A stretch of 64,000 nt of DNA, from contig NZ_KV917369.1 in assembly GCF_002019595.1 (NCBI RefSeq), forward strand, positions 5,314,326 to 5,378,325, read 5' to 3'. The notes under the pieces were generated by a model. That model was given only the letters and a program-made list of their open reading frames with translations. It had not been told where the DNA came from and did not search any database. The DNA is from Priestia abyssalis. Lineage in GTDB: Bacteria; Bacillota; Bacilli; Bacillales; Bacillaceae_H. Within the stretch, counting starts at the first letter, position 1. Every line of letters begins with the position of its first letter. The position numbers and the translations under genes are program-made. Below, piece by piece: positions 58,433 through 64,000 of the stretch.

Positions 58433-58484
58433 AAAAAAGAGAACCGTTATGAAATTTTTAGGAGTTTCACAACGGTTCTTTTTA
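58433..58484 (-). repeat. GAACCGTC palindromic repeat, copy E (terminator)
   Basis: On the minus strand AAAAAGAACCGTTGTGAAAC ... GTTTCATAACGG-type arms end in TTCTCTTTTTT. It begins 5 nt after the stop of the metalloprotease fusion. It lacks the preceding hairpin and CTCCTG, and its inner part differs, so it is the most distant member. Confidence 0.6.
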
Positions 58485-58488
58485 TGTT

Positions 58489-60936
58489 TCATTCGCTCTC
58501 TTTCAAATCAGCCGAGCGTTTTAAAAATAACGCAAATTGCGATCTTGTTACGTTTTGTGCCGGCCTAAATGCATCTTTGACAACGGTAATGTTATTATTG
58601 GCTAAGCGATTGATGTCATCGTAATTCCAATGGGAAGTCGGAACATCGCTGAACAGAATGGCTTTTTCTGTTTCTTTATACCATTGATCATAGGCTCTTA
58701 CTAAGATAGAGGCCATTTGGGATCTTGTGAGCGGCGTTTTCGGATGGAAGGAGCCTCCTTGCCCCATTAACCCATAAGCCTCCAAGGTCGCCATTTCTTC
58801 ATAATATAAATCACCAGGATGAATGTCTCCCGCTTTTACTTGATATCCTGCCGGCAGCGTCAGCCCCAATTCTTTCACAAGCATTTTTGCCGCGTGCTGC
58901 CTTAGCAATGGCTGATTCGGATGAAACAAGCCGTCCGGGTAACCGGAAATTACGCCTTTAAGCTGTAAATAACCAATGGCAGCTGCGGTTTCATTGTCAG
59001 CACCCACATCTGAAAATACCGTGATGTTCCCAGTTTGAATATCAAAAGAAGTTACATAACCTTCAAAACCGTTTCCTTTCACTTTGTACATGACATACTG
59101 GTCTTCGGCATTTCCCTTTTCAAACGGCCCCGCTGTTATTTCCAGCGGAGTATAAGGAAGAAGCTGTTTTCCGACCGTGCCGTGCACACTATTATATAAT
59201 AGAAAAAAGTCGGATTGATTTCTTCCATATATATGGTCTCCCGCTTCATGTAACTGCTTTGTTTTCGTATTCAATTCAGGCCAATTGTACTGAAGCACTT
59301 CAAAGCTCATCGTTCCTTCTTCATCATATACGACGTTAACGTTTCGTACCGACTGTAGCGGTACACGGCTAAATTGGCGAATCGCTTCAAATACCCGCTC
59401 CTGATAAGTTGTCCCCTTCTCTGCTGCATTCGGATCGTTTTCTTTTCTCAATCCGTCATAAGCCATAAGGGCAAAATACCAATGCTCGAGGATGTTCGTA
59501 TTTTGATCATTAACTTTTGGAATGCTTTTTCCGCTCTCATTCCACTTTTCTTTCAATAAAGCTGCACCCGTTTCGATGTTATAACGAGTGTCAAATTTCA
59601 ATCTTTCTTTATCAATGCCCCGCTCTTTCATTTCTTCTTCCGACAGCTTCACTTTCATAATGCCAATGCTGTCATCCTCTGAGACAATCGGCTCACCGTT
59701 TTCATCAAACTGCTTCATGCCGGTATGGACATACGCCATTGCCTTCAGAATTTCAGGCGGAATGTCATATTGAACCCCCGTTTCCCGTAAAAGTTCTTTC
59801 GTTTCTTCCATTGATAACTGTTCCTGTTTGTAAATATCCTCATAACTGCTGACGGCTTCTTCAATGTTCCCATAGGAAATGCGAAGCTTCTTGGAGCCTC
59901 TGTTAAAGCCTTCTGTTGTATGTTGGACCGCCTGGAATGCTACTTCAGGCATTGAATAGCTATTAAATAAGGATTTAGCCTGATAATCTACCTTACTCGC
60001 TTCATACCATTTCGCTAAAGGTGATTGTCCATTCAATTGGTCTATTAAAACAGGAAGATATTGACCTCTTAAGTCCTGACCGATTACATACGTCGTTTCG
60101 TTATATAAATTCGGATAATAAAACTGTAAATCATAGACACTTGCCCGCTTCTTTTCGTCCGTTAAATAAAGGCCAAGCGGCTGCTGTTTTTGATATTCAT
60201 CGGAAGATAACCGCTCCATCCAATATGTTTGCAAATCTTCGTCTTCAAATGCCGTATGAAGCTGTGCATTAAACTGCATATGGTTTTTCAATGCATTTTC
60301 CGATCCAAACAGCTGCACATAATCTTCGGCCAAAATTTCGGACATCATCCATTCATAGTCTCCGTCCCCTGTATTGGCTTCGGGATAGTCGGATAGATTC
60401 CTTGCCTGTGCGTAGTCGGAATCGAGCCAATTCTCGGGCAACAGTGATTCATCTTCAAATAAATGATAAAACGTAAAATGATGGCCGTATTCATGTGACA
60501 ATGTTAAAGCGATGGAATCAACCGTCGAAAATTGATTCCCTCCATATAAATGGATCGTCCGGTCTGATAGAAGATCGACATCCTTTTTGGAATGTTCATA
60601 TTCGGCAAAATATTGACCGAGCACGGACTTGCCGGCTGGGAAATCCGGAAAGATGACCACTTGCCCCAGAAGATCGATTTCCTCACCGTGCTTATTTCTT
60701 AACAGTTCCTTTTCTACTTCCTTTAACTGATTGACCGTGTTCCATTTCGGGCTGTAGCTTTTTACCGTCAACCCTGTCGGACTCTCGTAAATCGCGACAA
60801 GCTCATAATAATCTTCATAATCAAATTGGGCACTTTTTACTTTCGTCTCATCTATAACATGGGCCGATCCCGATGACGGATAAGCCACAAATAAAAAGGC
60901 ACAAGCCATTCCCAACGATGCAAATAACTTCTTCAT
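58489..60936 (-). CDS. SLH protein fusing a HEXXH metallopeptidase and a transglycosylase-like domain
   Basis: An 815-residue exported protein with a signal peptide (cleavage near GSA|HVI). The first part (about 30-350) contains the zinc motif HEYGHH (His148, Glu149, His152) and a likely third ligand in SEILAEDYVQLFG near 195-205. The region about 385-510 looks like a lysozyme-fold lytic transglycosylase (IPPEILKAMAYVHTGMKQF, then GIMKVKLSEEEM and RYNIETGAALLKEKW). The usual catalytic Glu of the ES motif is replaced (YVHTG), so this part may only bind glycan. A small SH3-like segment and three SLH repeats (about 640-815) finish the protein. I know no named family for this combination. Confidence 0.8.
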   Translation of the reverse strand: MKKLFASLGMACAFLFVAYPSSGSAHVIDETKVKSAQFDYEDYYELVAIYESPTGLTVKSYSPKWNTVNQLKEVEKELLRNKHGEEIDLLGQVVIFPDFPAGKSVLGQYFAEYEHSKKDVDLLSDRTIHLYGGNQFSTVDSIALTLSHEYGHHFTFYHLFEDESLLPENWLDSDYAQARNLSDYPEANTGDGDYEWMMSEILAEDYVQLFGSENALKNHMQFNAQLHTAFEDEDLQTYWMERLSSDEYQKQQPLGLYLTDEKKRASVYDLQFYYPNLYNETTYVIGQDLRGQYLPVLIDQLNGQSPLAKWYEASKVDYQAKSLFNSYSMPEVAFQAVQHTTEGFNRGSKKLRISYGNIEEAVSSYEDIYKQEQLSMEETKELLRETGVQYDIPPEILKAMAYVHTGMKQFDENGEPIVSEDDSIGIMKVKLSEEEMKERGIDKERLKFDTRYNIETGAALLKEKWNESGKSIPKVNDQNTNILEHWYFALMAYDGLRKENDPNAAEKGTTYQERVFEAIRQFSRVPLQSVRNVNVVYDEEGTMSFEVLQYNWPELNTKTKQLHEAGDHIYGRNQSDFFLLYNSVHGTVGKQLLPYTPLEITAGPFEKGNAEDQYVMYKVKGNGFEGYVTSFDIQTGNITVFSDVGADNETAAAIGYLQLKGVISGYPDGLFHPNQPLLRQHAAKMLVKELGLTLPAGYQVKAGDIHPGDLYYEEMATLEAYGLMGQGGSFHPKTPLTRSQMASILVRAYDQWYKETEKAILFSDVPTSHWNYDDINRLANNNITVVKDAFRPAQNVTRSQFALFLKRSADLKESE

Positions 60937-60993
60937 TCTGAACCTCCTCTTTCTTCCATCATATCACAAGTTTGAAAGATTAAGAGACATGAA

Positions 60994-61021
60994 AAAGGCC
61001 CGCTTTTCAAAAACGGGCCTT
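60994..61021 (-). terminator. Terminator of the S8 protease gene
   Basis: AAGGCCCG and CGGGCCTT form the stem, followed on the minus strand by TTTTTCATG. Confidence 0.8.
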
Positions 61022-61031
61022 CCTTTTTTTA

Positions 61032-64000
61032 TTATTTAGTTTCAACTGTCAACGTGTAAGGGTTATTACTGGAGCGAACGTTGGCGTCTTTCACTTCGAT
61101 GAAATAGTTGCCTTTTGCCAGCTGTACTGCACCGATTTCAGCATCACCGATGTAATATTGATCCAATTTCGCTACTTCTTTTCCTTTCGCGTCATAGATC
61201 GTGATAACACCATCCAATTCTTCTGGCGTTTGAAGCGTGAAGGTATATTGTCCCGCCGCTGCCGTATTGAATTGGTAGAAATCTTTATCCCCGAACGGTA
61301 CACCAGGGTTCAATAACGCTTTGGCCTCCCATTTTTTCGCATTAACTGCTTTCAATGCAAGCGGTTTGGATGGCACGTTATTTGTGACTTTAGAAGCTGC
61401 ATCCTCATCTTTCGTATTAAGTGCATTCAATGCCAACTCATATTCACTGACACTTGAACCAAGCCAGTTTTCCACAATCATAAAGTAGCCCACATCTTTT
61501 TTCGCTTTAAACGATCCTGCTTCCGGCTCGCTGTCCCATCCATGGTCAAAGATAACGAAATTGCTCATTTCGTTGTTATCCATTTTCATGTTTCCGTTTG
61601 TATCTTCTACGACCGATACAATCGGATCAAGCGGCAAAGTGAGTTCCATTGGCAATCCGGCTTTTTGTTCCTCGGTTGTTTTAAGCGGATTTAAATGGAA
61701 GCCGAATAACATCTCATTGGAACGGTGTTTATAATAAAACATGTCAATATCACCAGGTTTGATGAAGTTGCCTTTTACTTTGCTTCCTGCAGATAACGCT
61801 TTGGCACGAATCATGGTGTCATTGTTTTCATTTGAATCAACTGGCGCGTTCTTCACTTTCTTTCCGCCCAATTTGTATTCATCGAATGACATACCATTCA
61901 TATTAGCCGTATTTAAATAATACTTCTGGCCTTTTTCCAAATAAAGCGTCATTTTCGCTTCTGTTTGCCCTTCTCCCGTCAGCGGGTTATAAGACATCCA
62001 TGAGCTGTAGACAGGATAAATATTATCTTCTTTGTTATCATACGCAAACAGCGTCATATCCGGACGCAATGTATCCGTTTGGTTCATCGCCAACTCGTAA
62101 ATAGCTGATTCCCCTACCTCAAATTGATACCAGTCCTGATCCATAGGTGTTTGGAAATAGCCTGTTTGTCCTTCCCCAAGCGTAAACGGTCTTGCTGCTT
62201 CCTTAATTTTTTGGAACTCTTCCTTGCTCATGTCGAACCACATACCGCCGCCAAGCAGCGAGAAATCATACGGACTCGTTTTGTAGGTACGGTTTTTAAG
62301 CATTTCAGCCCGTGATTCCTGTTGCGCTTGTTCTTCTTCCATCATCTCTTCCAACTCTTCCGGCATTGCTTCTTCTTGAGGGTAACCGTCTTCATCTTCA
62401 GGCAGCTCTTTCGTTTCTGCCTTTAACTCATAAGGAAGAAGAGATCCGACTACCTGTTTCTTTTCCTCTTCTACACTTTGTTCTATCATCGGCCCGAAGA
62501 AAATCATGAAATCGTTGTAAGCAGTAGCACCTGCTGAAACCTCCAATACATATTCCATTTCCGGCATCGCTTCAAATGACACAGCTTCTCCTTTGCTGAA
62601 TCCATTGTTGTTGCCCCATACTTCAGGGTACGGCCAGAATTCTTTTTCCCAATCCGGTAAATCGGCTGGCGGCTCCTGGCTCAACATGTCAGCCGGGTAA
62701 ATCTTCAATTCCGTATCTAGTCCAGGTACAGAGGATAACGTGAAGCTGACGTTTGTCGGCTCGTCAAATTTGAACTTGTAGTAATCCTTATCGGCTTCTT
62801 CGTCATTTAATAATGTCAATGGCGCGCCTTCTAGATCATTGCTGTTGAATGGCAGTTTTTCAATTTGGATTGGCTCTTCTTTCGTGCCTAGCTCATCGGA
62901 AGCTTCGTTCGCTTTCATCAGTTTTAATTCATACATAGATTCGCCGCTCTCGCTGTAATTTTCGTTTTCATCGGTCACGCCAATGACAAGCGTCCCGTTA
63001 GCCGGTGCCTTGAATAAATAAGCTTCCAGCTCATTTTGGCGTCCTTGCTTGACTTCAATGGTCTTTTCCGCTTGTCCGCTCTCGGAGTAAAACTTGACCT
63101 TTAATTGTTGATCATAATTTTTCGCTCCGCTTAAAATCGATTGGATATATTCCCCTTCTTCAACGCTCACTTTTATCCAATCGGTTTGGCGCGGTTTTGT
63201 GATGCTTCCCGTACGTGTCGTTCCTTCTTCTGAAATGGTCACGGCTTCGGCTGCCGCGAGGATTTCGCTGTCTGTTTGATCTTTATAGGTTGGTAGATTT
63301 TTAGGATCAAAGTTTAACGCAGCAACCGGATTAACTAATCCATGCCCGTAATCTAAGTCAAAGCCCTTATCTCCCAGGTCGGTAGCCGTCTTCTCCAGGA
63401 TTGCTTCTACTTGATATGAATTCAGGTTCGGATATTTTGATTTAATTAATGATGCGATTCCCGCCACGACTGGTGATGACATGGACGTTCCGCTCATTTT
63501 ACCAAAAGTCGAGCCTTTGACAGGTGCATAAAGAGAGCTGTACACATCTTCTCCAGGTGCGGCGACATCAATGACTGGACCGTAAGTCGAATACCAGGAC
63601 TTCTTCTTCTCAGCATTTGTCGATCCGACCGTGATAACCCCGTCATAAGCAGCCGGATATTGATAGGTCATGTCCGCCGAGTTTCCTGCAGCCGCAACAA
63701 CGACGACTCCTTTATCAACGGCTTTCTTAACGGCTTCTTCTACAAGCGGCATTTCAACATACGCGCCCAAGCTCATATTGATAACGTCCGCACCATGCTC
63801 TACTGCATAAAGAATGGCATCAGCTAATACATAGTCACCGCTGAATTGATCGAACACACTGATGGACATGATTTTCGCTTTCGGATTGATTCCATGGCCT
63901 CCAACACCGTTATTCTCCGCCGCGCCAATAATACCGGCGACATGTGTACCATGTGGTCCCGGAGGCGCTGGATTAGCTGGATCAGCAATACTTACCGGCG
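61032..64000 (-). CDS. Large secreted subtilisin-like protease (S8), 5' end outside window
   Basis: About 989 C-terminal residues are visible; the signal peptide, propeptide and catalytic Asp lie beyond the window. The His motif HGTHVAGIIGAAEN is at the very edge, followed by VINMSLGAYVEM, AAAGNSADMTYQYPAAY (oxyanion Asn) and the Ser motif GTSMSSPVVAGIASL. The long C-terminal part contains several PPC-like beta modules (for example around IKVSVEEGEYIQSILSGAKN and DFYQFNTAAAGQYTFTLQTP), a Glu-rich linker, and a calcium-loop-like DTNGNMKMDNNE. No SLH repeat is present, so it is either secreted or held through the PPC modules. Confidence 0.92.
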   Translation of the reverse strand, partial: PVSIADPANPAPPGPHGTHVAGIIGAAENNGVGGHGINPKAKIMSISVFDQFSGDYVLADAILYAVEHGADVINMSLGAYVEMPLVEEAVKKAVDKGVVVVAAAGNSADMTYQYPAAYDGVITVGSTNAEKKKSWYSTYGPVIDVAAPGEDVYSSLYAPVKGSTFGKMSGTSMSSPVVAGIASLIKSKYPNLNSYQVEAILEKTATDLGDKGFDLDYGHGLVNPVAALNFDPKNLPTYKDQTDSEILAAAEAVTISEEGTTRTGSITKPRQTDWIKVSVEEGEYIQSILSGAKNYDQQLKVKFYSESGQAEKTIEVKQGRQNELEAYLFKAPANGTLVIGVTDENENYSESGESMYELKLMKANEASDELGTKEEPIQIEKLPFNSNDLEGAPLTLLNDEEADKDYYKFKFDEPTNVSFTLSSVPGLDTELKIYPADMLSQEPPADLPDWEKEFWPYPEVWGNNNGFSKGEAVSFEAMPEMEYVLEVSAGATAYNDFMIFFGPMIEQSVEEEKKQVVGSLLPYELKAETKELPEDEDGYPQEEAMPEELEEMMEEEQAQQESRAEMLKNRTYKTSPYDFSLLGGGMWFDMSKEEFQKIKEAARPFTLGEGQTGYFQTPMDQDWYQFEVGESAIYELAMNQTDTLRPDMTLFAYDNKEDNIYPVYSSWMSYNPLTGEGQTEAKMTLYLEKGQKYYLNTANMNGMSFDEYKLGGKKVKNAPVDSNENNDTMIRAKALSAGSKVKGNFIKPGDIDMFYYKHRSNEMLFGFHLNPLKTTEEQKAGLPMELTLPLDPIVSVVEDTNGNMKMDNNEMSNFVIFDHGWDSEPEAGSFKAKKDVGYFMIVENWLGSSVSEYELALNALNTKDEDAASKVTNNVPSKPLALKAVNAKKWEAKALLNPGVPFGDKDFYQFNTAAAGQYTFTLQTPEELDGVITIYDAKGKEVAKLDQYYIGDAEIGAVQLAKGNYFIEVKDANVRSSNNPYTLTVETK

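Overview
The window reads as chromosome of a Gram-positive, low-GC, S-layer-bearing Bacillales bacterium (Bacillaceae or a close relative). The evidence is a Bacillus-type gene order degU-degS / yvyE / LCP gene / tagO, AGGAGG-type ribosome binding sites, sigma-A promoters, and ten proteins with S-layer homology (SLH) repeats together with csaB, the pyruvyl transferase that makes the SLH ligand. No tRNA, rRNA or CRISPR array was seen.

Layout. 1-2.1 kb: tyrosine catabolism (hppD with a perfect cre site over its promoter) and a co-transcribed, window-truncated gene of unknown function. 2.4-9.7 kb: DUF1450 protein, DegV-type fatty-acid-binding protein, a ylqG-ylqH-yaaR operon, degS-degU and yvyE. 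10-14 kb: wall-polymer genes (LCP ligase, tagO) and an orphan secreted protein. 14.3-21.6 kb: a small coiled-coil exported protein plus a SpoIID protein, facing a tight six-gene minus-strand operon csaB - GT4 - pssD-like - pssE-like - MurJ-like flippase - SLH lipoprotein. This looks like the assembly line for the pyruvylated secondary cell wall polymer. 22-23.8 kb: a complete IS1182-family element.

23.8-46 kb: a run of exported wall and S-layer proteins: SLH amidase, polysaccharide deacetylase, SLH phosphodiester glycosidase, S41 protease, two large SLH/Ig-like proteins, SLH-CAP protein, M14 peptidase, TcaA-like membrane protein and SLH subtilase. 46-51.5 kb: an AT-rich surface-glycan island with two acyltransferase-3 proteins flanking GT2 - DUF2304 - EamA-like - GT-C, a probable undecaprenyl-phosphate-sugar glycosylation module. 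51.5-53.5 kb: decayed DNA (5'-truncated comM, truncated REP-associated transposase, holin-like toxin gene) bordered by REP-like palindromes. 53.5-64 kb: the largest SLH protein with a textbook promoter, an SLH NlpC/P60 endopeptidase behind a WalR box, an SLH metalloprotease/transglycosylase-like fusion, and a subtilase cut by the window end.

The common theme is envelope construction: TagO starts polymers, the csaB operon makes and exports the SLH ligand, the glycan island probably decorates surface glycans, and the SLH enzymes dock on the ligand to remodel peptidoglycan. Two WalR-like operators and DegSU suggest wall-stress control. Several dispersed palindromic repeat families recur between the genes, including one of about 60 bp that behaves as a mobile-looking terminator and one tied to the decayed transposase.
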